Both the position numbers and the translations under genes were made by a program. DNA of 64,000 bases from Candidatus Endomicrobiellum devescovinae (GTDB taxonomy: Bacteria > Elusimicrobiota > Endomicrobiia > Endomicrobiales > Endomicrobiaceae). Below the pieces are notes generated by a model. The model made no database searches. It saw nothing but the letters and a program-made list of their open reading frames with translations, and was not told the origin of the DNA. The stretch lies in assembly GCA_031267795.1 (NCBI GenBank), contig JAIRYK010000001.1:1-64000 (forward strand), read 5' to 3'. Positions 26,702 through 35,404 of this stretch are shown one piece after another (position 1 is the first letter of the stretch; each line of letters begins with the position of its first letter).

Positions 26702-27691
26702 TTACTGAATATATGCTTCCAGAAACTTAGCATCTCCACTTAATAAAACAGTATTTTTTAGTACTGCAGGAAGCAAAATAGTTTCACCCTTAGTTATTTC
26801 TTCCAATCCTTGATCGTATTCTAAAGTAGCGTGTCCGTCAAAACATATTAAAATGACAAAGGAATCAATTTGTTTTAAGGCTTCTGTATCATATTTCTTT
26901 ATCAAACTTAAGTCTATAGTTTCAACATTAAAATATTTACATTCAGCTATACGCTTTATTCCTTTGCTATTTCCCATCTTTTCCGTCATCTTAACAGGTT
27001 TTGCTGAAAAATCAATCGCATCAACTGAATCTTGTATGTGCAGCTTTCTGCTATTACCATCTTTATCTTTACGATTGTAGTCATAGATGCGATATGTTAG
27101 GTCTGAGGTTTGTTGAACTTCAATTAATACTATTCCTTTGCCAATAGCGTGAACAAGCCCTGCAGGAATAAGGAATGCTTCATTTGGAGTAACCGCTTGA
27201 TAGTTGAGAACATCTTCTATCGTGCCATCGTTAGCTTTTCTAAGATACTCGTCTTTATCCAGCTTCTTGTTAAATCCTAAAACCAGTTTTGCATCTGGGT
27301 CATTTTGCAGGATATACCACATTTCCGTTTTGCCGAAACTGTTATGCCGCTTCTTAGCAAGGACATCATTTGGGTGTACCTGTACAGATAAATTTTCTTG
27401 AGCATCAATAAATTTAACTAAGAGGGGAAATTCATTGCCAAATTTCTCTACTACTCTTTCTCCCAATATCGCTATGGAATCGGTTTTAAGAATCTCAGTT
27501 AACGATACCCCGGCAAGCTCTCCGTTAGAAATTATAGATATATTCTCTTTCACGCCGCTGAGTTCCCATGACTCGCCTACTGATGATGAGGTTGTCTGTT
27601 TGTTATAGCAACTTCTTAATTTTTCTCCTCCCCATACTGTTTCCTTTAGAATAGGAGTGAATTTAAGAGGATAAAGAGATTGTTTAATCAT
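26702..27691 (-). CDS. manA: Mannose-6-phosphate isomerase, class I
   Basis: A 329-residue type I phosphomannose isomerase of the short bacterial form. The N-terminal KETVWGGEKL motif, the zinc-binding segment VQVHPNDVLA, KTEMWYIL and the later NEAFLIPAGLVHAIG region are all present. It interconverts mannose 6-phosphate and fructose 6-phosphate in the cytoplasm. That links imported sugar phosphates to glycolysis (pfkA at 50377) and, in the other direction, supplies mannose 6-phosphate for GDP-mannose and the glycan genes at the start of the window. It is 43 bp upstream of the porin gene and 221 bp downstream of the hexose-phosphate transporter gene. Confidence 0.92.
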   Translation of the reverse strand: MIKQSLYPLKFTPILKETVWGGEKLRSCYNKQTTSSSVGESWELSGVKENISIISNGELAGVSLTEILKTDSIAILGERVVEKFGNEFPLLVKFIDAQENLSVQVHPNDVLAKKRHNSFGKTEMWYILQNDPDAKLVLGFNKKLDKDEYLRKANDGTIEDVLNYQAVTPNEAFLIPAGLVHAIGKGIVLIEVQQTSDLTYRIYDYNRKDKDGNSRKLHIQDSVDAIDFSAKPVKMTEKMGNSKGIKRIAECKYFNVETIDLSLIKKYDTEALKQIDSFVILICFDGHATLEYDQGLEEITKGETILLPAVLKNTVLLSGDAKFLEAYIQ

Positions 27692-27795
27692 GAATAACCC
27701 ACTCTTGCTAGTTTCTAAAAATCCTTAAATTTCTCAGAACACACACATGAAATAAAACAAAAAAGACAAATTCACTATACAAAAACAACACTCAC

Positions 27796-27829
27796 ACTGT
27801 GCAGGATCTGTAAATCCTGTGACTGTGCA
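27796..27829. promoter_or_regulatory. Operator-like dyad upstream of manA
   Basis: Between the transporter gene and manA lies a CAGGAT (27802-27807) / ATCCTG (27814-27819) inverted repeat, set between two direct copies of ACTGTGCA (27796-27803 and 27822-27829). The arrangement spans 34 bp about 105 bp upstream of the manA start. A TATAGT-like -10 lies on the minus strand between it and manA, without a good -35, which would suit an activator site. The protein that binds it is unknown. Confidence 0.4.
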
Positions 27830-27912
27830 CAAAATAACCAAGAATATTTTTTAGAGAACACTTACTGACATAAATTCATGAGAACGATTATGCATTTAAT
27901 TTTTTCACTTTT

Positions 27913-29247
27913 TTATTTTTCCGCAAAGCGTTCTTTTTTCAATGTAAGAGCTATAAAAAGCATTGCTGCCACGCACGAGACGCCACAAAAAACAAAAACC
28001 CCGCTCCAACCTAACTTTTCAGTGAGTATTGCTCCACCGATACCGGAAAGCGCAGCTCCTAAATATTCAAACACCCCGACAAGACCTATGGCAGCGCCTA
28101 TAGATTCTGGTAGCGTAACGCGAGTAAGAAGTGCACCGCATCCTACACTCTGCGCCCCTTCTATAAAAAAACCGACTAAAGCAAGAAAAGTAGCTATAAT
28201 AAACCATGATGCTGATTCTGAATTAATAAAATGATACATTCCCCATACGCTGAAAATCGTACAAACTAGATAAATTAGAGTTATTGGTGCGCCGCGTCCT
28301 TTAAAAAATTTATCAGCAAACCATCCGCATGATATACCACCTATAATCCCAAACAACGGCATGCAGGTCAGCAGTCCGGCGGCTTGAACTTTAGGAATAC
28401 CCTTCTCTATCATAAATATATGTCCCCAATCCAAAGCAACCAAACGAATAAAGTACACAGACAGGGATGCAAATCCTATGTACCACACAAAAGGGTTTAC
28501 GAAAACATATTTTTTTAGAATTCCCCAAGTTGAAAGTCCACTCTTTTGTTCTCTTTTCGCAGTATTATCATTGCGGTAAACCTCCACAGGAGGCAACCCA
28601 ACAGAAGAGGGTTTATCTTTTAGAATAAAGAGCATACTAATGCCATATATTACACCGAGTATGCCAGGTATATAGAAAATTGCCTGCCATGACCCCAAAA
28701 ATAGAAAGAGAGGGGCTATTCCACCTATTAACGCTATGCCAACTGTTTTAGAAGAACTAAATAATGCCCACTTGGATGATCTTTCATTTGGCGAAAACCA
28801 ATAGACTACTCCTTTTGCTGTGGGGGGGAATCCCATAGATTGTAATCCTCCGTTTAGCCCCCAAAAAAATGTAAGTAAAGGTATTGACGAAATAAAACCA
28901 AAGCAAAGGCTTATAATAGAAGATCCGATTAACCCAATCGCCATAAAAGATCTAATATTGCATTTATCAGCAAGGATACCACTTATAAATTTGCCTATTC
29001 CATAAGTTATGTATAGTGTTGTACCAAGAATACCGTAGTCGTACTTCGTCATTCCAGTTGCGTTCATTAAAGATGGTGCTGCGAATGTCAAATTTTTACG
29101 CGTAAGATAAAACAGCACATAACCTACATACATTCCGACAAACATTCTAATGCGCCAAATTTTATACTGCTTTGCAATCTGTTCTTGTCCTTCAATACGC
29201 TTTGCATCTGGCAACGGTCCCATCCAGCTTAAGAATTTTGATAACAT
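27913..29247 (-). CDS. OPA-family hexose-phosphate transporter (UhpT/UhpC-like)
   Basis: A 444-residue major facilitator protein with 12 predicted helices, of the organophosphate:phosphate antiporter family. Typical features are YVLFYLTRKNLTFAAPSLM in helix 1, YGIGKFISGILADK after helix 2, and WGLNGGLQSMGFPPTAKG with WFSPNERS following. The family exchanges inorganic phosphate for glucose 6-phosphate, glycerol 3-phosphate or similar; UhpC is a sensor relative that can also transport. The gene precedes manA and an OprB-type porin on the same strand, which points to hexose phosphate. The Termite Group 1 endosymbiont Rs-D17 is known for use of glucose 6-phosphate, which fits. No uhpAB regulators are nearby. 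Start preceded by AAAGGGAG. Confidence 0.85.
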   Translation of the reverse strand: MLSKFLSWMGPLPDAKRIEGQEQIAKQYKIWRIRMFVGMYVGYVLFYLTRKNLTFAAPSLMNATGMTKYDYGILGTTLYITYGIGKFISGILADKCNIRSFMAIGLIGSSIISLCFGFISSIPLLTFFWGLNGGLQSMGFPPTAKGVVYWFSPNERSSKWALFSSSKTVGIALIGGIAPLFLFLGSWQAIFYIPGILGVIYGISMLFILKDKPSSVGLPPVEVYRNDNTAKREQKSGLSTWGILKKYVFVNPFVWYIGFASLSVYFIRLVALDWGHIFMIEKGIPKVQAAGLLTCMPLFGIIGGISCGWFADKFFKGRGAPITLIYLVCTIFSVWGMYHFINSESASWFIIATFLALVGFFIEGAQSVGCGALLTRVTLPESIGAAIGLVGVFEYLGAALSGIGGAILTEKLGWSGVFVFCGVSCVAAMLFIALTLKKERFAEK

Positions 29248-29417
29248 GAGCTTACTCCCTTTTTTTATTACAACTAAAAATTTTTAATGAAAAGGAAATG
29301 CATATATTAAAGAGCTTTTAGCGCAAATACGTTACTTTATTAAGAGCCACCTTTATCTAAGTATTTTATAAATATCTTATATTAAACTAAAAATTTAATT
29401 GTGAAATAAATGTAAAA

Positions 29418-29981
29418 TTAAATATTTGCAAAGTTTTTAAGCAAAATTTTACCGTCTATAGTTAAAATAGATTCTGGATGGAATTGAACACCATACACAT
29501 TAAAATCTTTGCATTTTATTGCCATATTCACATTATCTTTAGTATTAGCGATAGGAATTAAAGTATCCGTAATTGTACTGCGTTCAACTTCCAAAGAGTG
29601 GTATCTTGTTGCTTGAAATCCTTGAGATATATTTTTAAACAGCTCGCAATTCTCATCAAAAAAGATCTCTGAAACTTTCTCATGCGTAGGATTTTTTGAC
29701 ATGCATATGGACGCTCCAAAAAATTGCGCTATGCATTGATGACCAAGACATACCCCGAGTATCTTTTTTGTCTTATGAAAACGCTTTATTACATCTAAAG
29801 ATATGCCTGCATTGTCGGGATTTCCTGGTCCAGGAGATATTATTATTCTATCAAAATTAATATTTTCTAGCTTTTTAAGGCTTACTTCATCGTTTTTAAA
29901 GACTTTTGGCTCTATTCCCATTTCCATTAGACTTTGGACTATATTGTAAGTAAACGAGTCATAGTTATCTATTAGTATCAT
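29418..29981 (-). CDS. pabA: Aminodeoxychorismate/anthranilate synthase glutamine amidotransferase component
   Basis: A 187-residue class I amidotransferase. It begins MILIDNYDSFTYNIVQ, the standard PabA/TrpG opening, has the oxyanion loop ISPGPGNP, the catalytic cysteine in GVCLGHQCIAQFFGA and the catalytic His-Glu in GVQFHPESIL. An upstream ATG in frame (30023) would add 14 residues inside the preceding gene, but the start at 29981 gives the canonical N-terminus and overlaps the pabBC stop by 4 bp (ATGA), so I use it. It supplies ammonia to the chorismate-using partner. The neighbour is a PabB-PabC fusion, so folate synthesis is the likely pathway. TrpG function cannot be excluded. Confidence 0.88.
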   Translation of the reverse strand: MILIDNYDSFTYNIVQSLMEMGIEPKVFKNDEVSLKKLENINFDRIIISPGPGNPDNAGISLDVIKRFHKTKKILGVCLGHQCIAQFFGASICMSKNPTHEKVSEIFFDENCELFKNISQGFQATRYHSLEVERSTITDTLIPIANTKDNVNMAIKCKDFNVYGVQFHPESILTIDGKILLKNFANI

Positions 29982-31531
29982 ACAAGCTCTACTTTTTGTA
30001 TCCCTCGGACTGAATTTATGCAATAAATGCTTTCGGCTTTGATTAAATCATCTTTTTTTAAAATTTTCTCTTTACACTTACCCATGCCTAAAAGATGTTG
30101 ACGTAGAATACCATTTAAAAGCCCGCATTTTATTGGAGGCGTAAATAGATCATTGTTAATTGCAAGCAAGATGTTTGTTCTGGTTCCTTCAGTCAACTCT
30201 CCTTTTTTATTGAAAAAGATTTCATCATAGTATTTGTTATAGTTTGCGTTATAGTAAGGTCTGTACGTTGTTTTATGGTATAAGAATTCTTCGCTGTTGT
30301 CAACTGTAATAAAAGAAATTTTAATTTTGTTTATTTTAGTTTCTTGAACTTTTTTATACTCAATTGATATTTTGCCTATTTTGTCTAAAAGAAGCCTTGC
30401 GATTCCGTCTCTTGTGGTATTAATTTTAATTTTTTCCTTGTCAAAAGCAAATCCGAAATGTTTAGCTGAATTTCTCATTCTTTCAAGATGTTCTTCCAAA
30501 AATAGAACTTTATTATTTTCAATCTTCACTGTTTCAATAATTTTAAAGTCAGAATTTAAAAATTTAGCTTTTGTTTTAACTTCCAACCACTCATCTTGAG
30601 CAATTGAATCCCATGTTATAGCCCCTCCTACCCTGTATCTGAAATTCTTATCAAAAATTGATTTTTGAAGAATTCTTATAGGTACACTGAATTCGTAAAT
30701 TTCAGGAGTTATGAAACCTATTGCTCCGCAATATATGCCACGGTTCCCTTTTTCTATTGCATTTATAATATTTATGGTGCTTATCTTTGGCGCACCTGTT
30801 ACAGATCCGCATGGAAATAACGCTTCAAGCATATCAAATAGAGAAATATTGTCTTTTAAATCAGCTTCTATCTGCGAAGTCATTTGATGAAGAGTAGGAT
30901 GTGTTTCAATATCAAACAGTCCAGTTGCTTTAATGGTTCTGGGTTTTGCTATTTTACCTAAGTCATTCCTTAATAAATCAACTATCATTATGTTTTCAGC
31001 GCGGTTTTTTATATCATTTTTAAGGAAGTTAATATTTTTAATATCTTCATCTTCGTTTTTTCCGCGTTTAATAGTGCCTTTCATAGGTTTTGTAATTATA
31101 TGGTTGTTTTTAACAGCAAAAAACAATTCTGGGGAAAATGATAACAAAGTGTCAAATTTGTTTTTTATAAATGCTGCATAGGGCGTACTTTGCTTTTGCA
31201 GTAGGTATTGGTAAAGTTCAAATTCATTCCCGTCAAACTCTACATTTAAGTCAAAGGTGTAGTTGACTTCATAAGTGTTGCCAGCTTCTATCTCGTATTT
31301 TATTTTTTCTATATTTCTTAAGTATTTGTCAAAAGTTAGTGTCGGTAAAAGTTTTAATTCAAAAATATTTTTAATTTCACGATCAAAAAGTTTATAATTT
31401 TTAAAGATTTCAAAATATAAAAGCGGTAACTTGCTGTTTATATTTTTGCCAAAGAATATATCTTTAGCTTCATATCGTATATATCCTAGAAGGTAATAAT
31501 TTTGTTTATATTTTTCAATCTTTTTTAGCAC
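29978..31531 (-). CDS. pabB: Aminodeoxychorismate synthase component I fused to aminodeoxychorismate lyase (PabB-PabC)
   Basis: A 517-residue fusion. Residues 1 to about 310 are the chorismate-binding domain (GYIRYEAKD at the start, TPYAAFI, KPMKGTIKRG, DLLRNDLGKI, FPCGSVTGAPK, YCGAIGF). Residues about 330-517 are a class IV aminotransferase-fold lyase (LFLEEHLERMRNSAKHFGF, GELTEGTRTNILL, GILRQHL). It makes p-aminobenzoate from chorismate with PabA. The 5' end is unsure. The frame stays open upstream of the GTG at 31531 and reads family-like sequence (LFFSNPIAKIYAF) back to about 31690, but it has no ATG, GTG or TTG. Either a rare start such as ATT is used, an ATG at 31608 was lost by a T-run change, or the short form is translated. 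Confidence 0.82.
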   Translation of the reverse strand: MLKKIEKYKQNYYLLGYIRYEAKDIFFGKNINSKLPLLYFEIFKNYKLFDREIKNIFELKLLPTLTFDKYLRNIEKIKYEIEAGNTYEVNYTFDLNVEFDGNEFELYQYLLQKQSTPYAAFIKNKFDTLLSFSPELFFAVKNNHIITKPMKGTIKRGKNEDEDIKNINFLKNDIKNRAENIMIVDLLRNDLGKIAKPRTIKATGLFDIETHPTLHQMTSQIEADLKDNISLFDMLEALFPCGSVTGAPKISTINIINAIEKGNRGIYCGAIGFITPEIYEFSVPIRILQKSIFDKNFRYRVGGAITWDSIAQDEWLEVKTKAKFLNSDFKIIETVKIENNKVLFLEEHLERMRNSAKHFGFAFDKEKIKINTTRDGIARLLLDKIGKISIEYKKVQETKINKIKISFITVDNSEEFLYHKTTYRPYYNANYNKYYDEIFFNKKGELTEGTRTNILLAINNDLFTPPIKCGLLNGILRQHLLGMGKCKEKILKKDDLIKAESIYCINSVRGIQKVELV

Positions 31532-31686
31532 ATCAATAAACTCTGGCGTAGTAAAGGCGTAAATCTTTGCTATTGGGTTTGAGAAAAAAAGTTGTTGTAT
31601 ATAGGCATCTTTAAGCGTAATTTTGATTTTAAAAGTCTTAGATTTGACAAATATAAATTCAAATACAAAGCCAATAAATAATTTTG

Positions 31687-31692
31687 TATAAT
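31687..31692 (+). promoter_or_regulatory. -10 box candidate for the phoH-like gene
   Basis: A TATAAT hexamer (31687-31692) lies 33 bp before the start of the PhoH-family gene, in the divergent region with pabBC; a second TATAAT is at 31695-31700. No good -35 is correctly spaced, so confidence is low. Confidence 0.3.
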
Positions 31693-31724
31693 ATTATAAT
31701 ACCAAAAAAATAAGGGAGATGCGA

Positions 31725-33029
31725 ATGAAAACATTTGTTTTAGACACCAATGTTTTACTGCATGATCCAGACTCAATTTTTTCTTTCCAAGATAACAAAG
31801 TTGTAATTCCAATGACTGTTGTTGAAGAGTTAGACTCCTTTAAGAAATCTAACGATGAAAGAGGCAGAAGTGCTCGTCTTATTTCAAGAAAGCTTGACGC
31901 TTTAAGATCAAAAGGAAAACTTTCTGACGGCGTACCTACAAAAAATGGCGGAGTTATTAAGATTGAAATGAACCGTCATGAAGTTGAGTTACCCGTTGGT
32001 TTTGTGGAGCAAAAATCGGACAATCAAATATTGTCAATTGCTTTAGGTCTTAAACAGAAAGGCGAAAAAGTAATATTTATAACAAAAGATATAAATTTAA
32101 GAATTAAGTCTGAAATTTTAAACATAGAGACTCAAGATTACGAAAAATCTAAAGTTAAAATTGACGAGTTGTACGCAGGCTGGAGAGAAATATCCGTACC
32201 TGCTGGGAAAATTGATCAGTTTTATAAAGATGAAAAATTGGTTTTAAAGCAGGATTTTTACCCAAACGAATTTATAGTATTAAAAGACGAAACTGGCAGT
32301 TCCAAGAGCGCTTTGACTAAATATTCTGGCAGAAAAAAAGCTTTGACGCCAATTTTTCATCAAAACGCAATGCCTTGGGGATTAAAACCCTTAAATATTG
32401 AACAGAAATTTGCGATAGAAGTTCTTTTGTGTAATGATATTAACTTGGTAACGCTTATAGGTCTTCCCGGAGCTGGTAAAACTCTTCTTGCTTTAGCGTG
32501 CGGTTTGCAAAAAACTGTAGAAGAAAAATATTTCCGCAAGCTTTATATAGCAAGACCTATAATCCCTATGGGACGTGATATTGGATTTTTGCCAGGCACT
32601 AAAGAGGAAAAACTCGGCGCTTGGATGGGCGCCATAAATGACAATTTTGAATTTTTAATGGATAAAGGACGCAATGACAGTTTAAAAACTGAAGAAAGGA
32701 TAGATTATCTTTTTGAGTCTGGTCAGATAGAGGTTGATTCTTTAACATATATAAGAGGACGCTCTCTTCCGCAGCAGTATATTATTATTGACGATGCTCA
32801 GAATTTGACTCCTCACGAGATAAAAACTATAACATCAAGAGCAGGAAACGGCACAAAAATAGTTTTGACTGGTGATCCCTATCAGATTGACAATCCATAC
32901 CTTGATGCGTCTTCAAATGGTCTTACGTATTTAGTTGAAAGATTTAAAGGACAGGAGATATTCGGTCACGTAACGTTTTCAAAGAGCGAAAGAAGCGCTC
33001 TTGCTGCGTTGTCGTCCGAACTGCTTTGA
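31725..33029 (+). CDS. PhoH-like protein with N-terminal PIN domain
   Basis: A 434-residue protein joining a PIN-type RNase domain (about residues 1-145, with acidic FVLDTNVLLHDPD, VVEELD and KSDNQILSIAL) to a PhoH ATPase domain (Walker A GLPGAGKT at 246-253, then RPIIPMGRDIGFLPGT, and IIDDAQN as Walker B). This is the YlaK/PhoH2 form, reported to unwind and cleave RNA. The ATG at 31725 is chosen over the one at 31719 because AAGGGAG ends just before 31719 and is correctly spaced only for 31725. Its stop overlaps the start of the PHP gene (TGATG). Confidence 0.9.
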   Translation: MKTFVLDTNVLLHDPDSIFSFQDNKVVIPMTVVEELDSFKKSNDERGRSARLISRKLDALRSKGKLSDGVPTKNGGVIKIEMNRHEVELPVGFVEQKSDNQILSIALGLKQKGEKVIFITKDINLRIKSEILNIETQDYEKSKVKIDELYAGWREISVPAGKIDQFYKDEKLVLKQDFYPNEFIVLKDETGSSKSALTKYSGRKKALTPIFHQNAMPWGLKPLNIEQKFAIEVLLCNDINLVTLIGLPGAGKTLLALACGLQKTVEEKYFRKLYIARPIIPMGRDIGFLPGTKEEKLGAWMGAINDNFEFLMDKGRNDSLKTEERIDYLFESGQIEVDSLTYIRGRSLPQQYIIIDDAQNLTPHEIKTITSRAGNGTKIVLTGDPYQIDNPYLDASSNGLTYLVERFKGQEIFGHVTFSKSERSALAALSSELL

Positions 33030-33897
33030 TGAATAGCGATATAAATAACTCTTATATAGATCTGCATATACATACGTCTTGTTCAGACGGCGTTTTTAGT
33101 CCAAAAGAAGCGGTTGAGTATGCTTTAAATATGAAGTTGTCTGCAATAAGCATAACAGACCACGATTCTGTAGATGGTATAGATGAGGCTTTGAATTGCT
33201 CTTTACAAAGTGGCATTGAGATTATTCCCGGTATTGAGTTGTCTTCAGAAGTTGAGTCAGAATCTGGAAAAAGTGAAATACATATATTAGGGTATTATAT
33301 AGACTATAAGTCGGAATATTTGAAAAAATCTCTAGATATTTTTAAGAGAGCAAGATATGATAGAGCTGTAAAAATATTTGAAAGGCTTAAGAAAAATGGC
33401 GTTGAACTAAAAAATGCCGACTTTATTAACAATATTGGCAGCAAAGCTATAGGACGGTTACACTTTGCAAAAGCCTTAATTGAAGAGAAGTTTGTAGGCA
33501 GTGTTCAAGAAGCTTTTCAAAAGTACTTATCAAAAGATAAACCAGCTTATGTACCTAATATTCAATCTCTGCAAAAGATGCAATAAAACTTATTCTGGAT
33601 TCTGGTGGTATTCCAGTTATGGCTCATCCCTATTATGTGCATTACACAGATATTAATTTGTTTAAATCTTTAATTGATTGCGGTCTTATGGGAATAGAGG
33701 CTTGGCACATAAAGCATTCTGAAAACGTCGTAAAGAGATTTACTGATATAGCTAAGAAGTTTAATCTTCTTGTAACAGGTGGCTCTGATTGCCATGGACC
33801 ATACAAGAAAGAAAGCCCCATTATGGGAAAGGTAAAAGTTCCTTACTCTGTATTGATAAGCTTAAAGAAGGCAAGAGAGTTTCTTTACAAAGATTGA
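33029..33897 (+). pseudogene. PHP-domain phosphoesterase (TrpH/RNase AM-like), frameshifted
   Basis: Two frames make one PHP protein of about 288 residues. The first (to 33586) has the metal motif IDLHIHTSCSDGVFSP, then ITDHDSVDGI and IPGIELSSE, typical of the YciV/TrpH group. It then stops at SLQKMQ. The other frame resumes exactly there as SAKDAIKLILDSGGIPVMAHPYYVHY and continues to GGSDCHGPYK at 33897. The join lies at TCTCTGC (33566-33571): one extra dinucleotide, a CT/TC duplication, explains it. Family members remove 5' nucleotides from RNA or hydrolyse 3',5'-nucleotides. Loss of the C-terminal histidine and aspartate motifs should abolish metal-dependent activity. It is translationally coupled to the PhoH-like gene upstream. 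Confidence 0.82.
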
Positions 33898-33900
33898 TTT

Positions 33901-35352
33901 ATGGAATATATAAACAAAACAGTTTTTCTTAATTATTTAACCTGCCCTACTTTAGGTTGGAAGACAAAAAGAGATATGCTTCCAAAACTTTCAGGGCTTA
34001 ATAATGAACTCTTAACTTTAGAAGGAAGAAATATACATAAAGAGGCATTAAAACTATTTCCAGACGCTGTGAGTGGGAAGAAACTTAAACTAGAAAATCC
34101 TGACACTTCTGGCAAAGAGTTGATCGCAGATTTAGAAATAAATAAATCTGTTTACGCAATGCCTTTTGTCACAGACAGTTTCTATGCAAAACCTGACATA
34201 TTGAATAAACTAGAAGATAATTCTTGGCATTTGTTTGAAGTTAAATCAGGAAGCAGATATAAAATTAAATATACAAATGATATTTCTTTTAACGTGATGG
34301 TTTTGTTTAAACTCGGCATAAGAGTAAGCAAGACAAGTGCATTGTATTTATCTAACGATTATCGTACTGGAATGGATTCTTCTAAGCTATTTACTGAAGT
34401 TGACTGTTCTGAAAAGATTGAAATAAAATATCAGGAGTTTTTAAGTATTGCAGATAAGGCTTCTAAAGATTTGCAATCAGAAATTATGCCGCTGCCTGTC
34501 TTAAAAAGGCGCTGCAAAAATTGTCCCATATTTGACGTTTGTATAGGAAAAGACGCAAAAAAACACATATTTGATTTGCCGAGACTGTCTATAGCCCAGA
34601 TGGATCAGCTTATAGCAATGGGTGCAGATACGATTGATAAGGTTCCTGATGATTTTGAACTCACTGATAGGCAGAAGATAGTTAAAAATTGCGTTTTGAC
34701 GGATACAAGGTATGTTTCTAATGACTTAAAAGCTGAGCTGGAAAATATAAAACAACCTTTTTATTATCTTGATTTTGAGTCTGTAACAACAATAATGCCT
34801 TTGTATCCAAACATATCTCCTCATACTCAAATTTTAACGCAGTTTTCTTTGGATAAAGCAGACGAATCTGGAAATATTTTAAAGCATTATGAATATATCG
34901 CTGACCAAACAAGGGACTGCCGTAAAGATATTGCCGAAAAGTTAATAGAGTATTTAGATAAAGAAGGAAGTATAATAACTTACGCCAATGCCGAGCGTAT
35001 AATAATTTCTAAACTGGCTTTGCTTTTTCCTGAATTATCTGAAAAGCTTAACAAAATAATTGAAAGAATTGTTGACTTGGAATTGATAATTAGAAAAAAT
35101 TATTACGATATAAACTTTCACGGCAGAACATCTATAAAGAAAATTCTTCCTGTTTTAATACCCGACATGAGCTATGATAGTTTGGATATTGGAGAAGGTG
35201 GCGATGCATCGGCAGGATTCGCATTTATGGCTATGGGTTTATATGATGAGGGGAAGATAAAAGAAACTAAAGATAATTTACTTAAATATTGTGCTCAAGA
35301 TACGCTTGCTATGATACGTATCCATCAGTTTTTAATAAATGCTACAAAATGA
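33901..35352 (+). CDS. DUF2779 protein: Cas4/AddB-like nuclease plus DEDD exonuclease domains
   Basis: A 483-residue protein of the DUF2779 family. The N-terminal half looks like a PD-(D/E)xK nuclease with an iron-sulphur cluster: C15, a KPD aspartate (D99), E113-x-K115 in FEVKSG, and C205, C208, C214 in CKNCPIFDVC, the cysteine spacing known from Cas4 and AddB. The C-terminal half resembles a DEDD 3'-5' exonuclease: D291 and E293 in YLDFES, YANAE (E365) and D467 in CAQDTLAM. The combination suggests DNA or RNA end processing. Function is not established for the family. It starts 3 bp after the broken PHP gene and ends 52 bp before recA. Confidence 0.75.
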   Translation: MEYINKTVFLNYLTCPTLGWKTKRDMLPKLSGLNNELLTLEGRNIHKEALKLFPDAVSGKKLKLENPDTSGKELIADLEINKSVYAMPFVTDSFYAKPDILNKLEDNSWHLFEVKSGSRYKIKYTNDISFNVMVLFKLGIRVSKTSALYLSNDYRTGMDSSKLFTEVDCSEKIEIKYQEFLSIADKASKDLQSEIMPLPVLKRRCKNCPIFDVCIGKDAKKHIFDLPRLSIAQMDQLIAMGADTIDKVPDDFELTDRQKIVKNCVLTDTRYVSNDLKAELENIKQPFYYLDFESVTTIMPLYPNISPHTQILTQFSLDKADESGNILKHYEYIADQTRDCRKDIAEKLIEYLDKEGSIITYANAERIIISKLALLFPELSEKLNKIIERIVDLELIIRKNYYDINFHGRTSIKKILPVLIPDMSYDSLDIGEGGDASAGFAFMAMGLYDEGKIKETKDNLLKYCAQDTLAMIRIHQFLINATK

Positions 35353-35390
35353 TAAAATACTTGAAATATGTTCATAATTGACAGCGATTA

Positions 35391-35400
35391 GGGGGGGGAA
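35391..35400 (+). promoter_or_regulatory. G8-containing ribosome binding site of recA
   Basis: The start of recA is preceded by eight G and AA (35391-35400), with no ordinary AGGAGG. Slippage in the G run would alter both strength and spacing of the site. The run fixes the start at 35405 rather than the in-frame TTG at 35378, which would place the run inside the gene. Confidence 0.6.
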
Positions 35401-35404
35401 GAGT

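Noticed and set aside
27809-27829. A CRP-type site in the dyad upstream of manA
   Set aside because: On the minus strand TGTG and TCACA occur but the spacing is two bases shorter than the CRP consensus.
28822-28828. Frameshift at a seven-base run (G on the plus strand, C in the coding strand) in the UhpT/UhpC-type gene
   Set aside because: The run encodes the conserved FPPTAKG segment and the frame is intact on both sides.
31570-31812. An 80-residue minus-strand frame opposite the start of the PhoH-like gene
   Set aside because: It runs across the phoH-like coding region and its promoter. Its last part is the wrong frame of pabBC; it has no family features.
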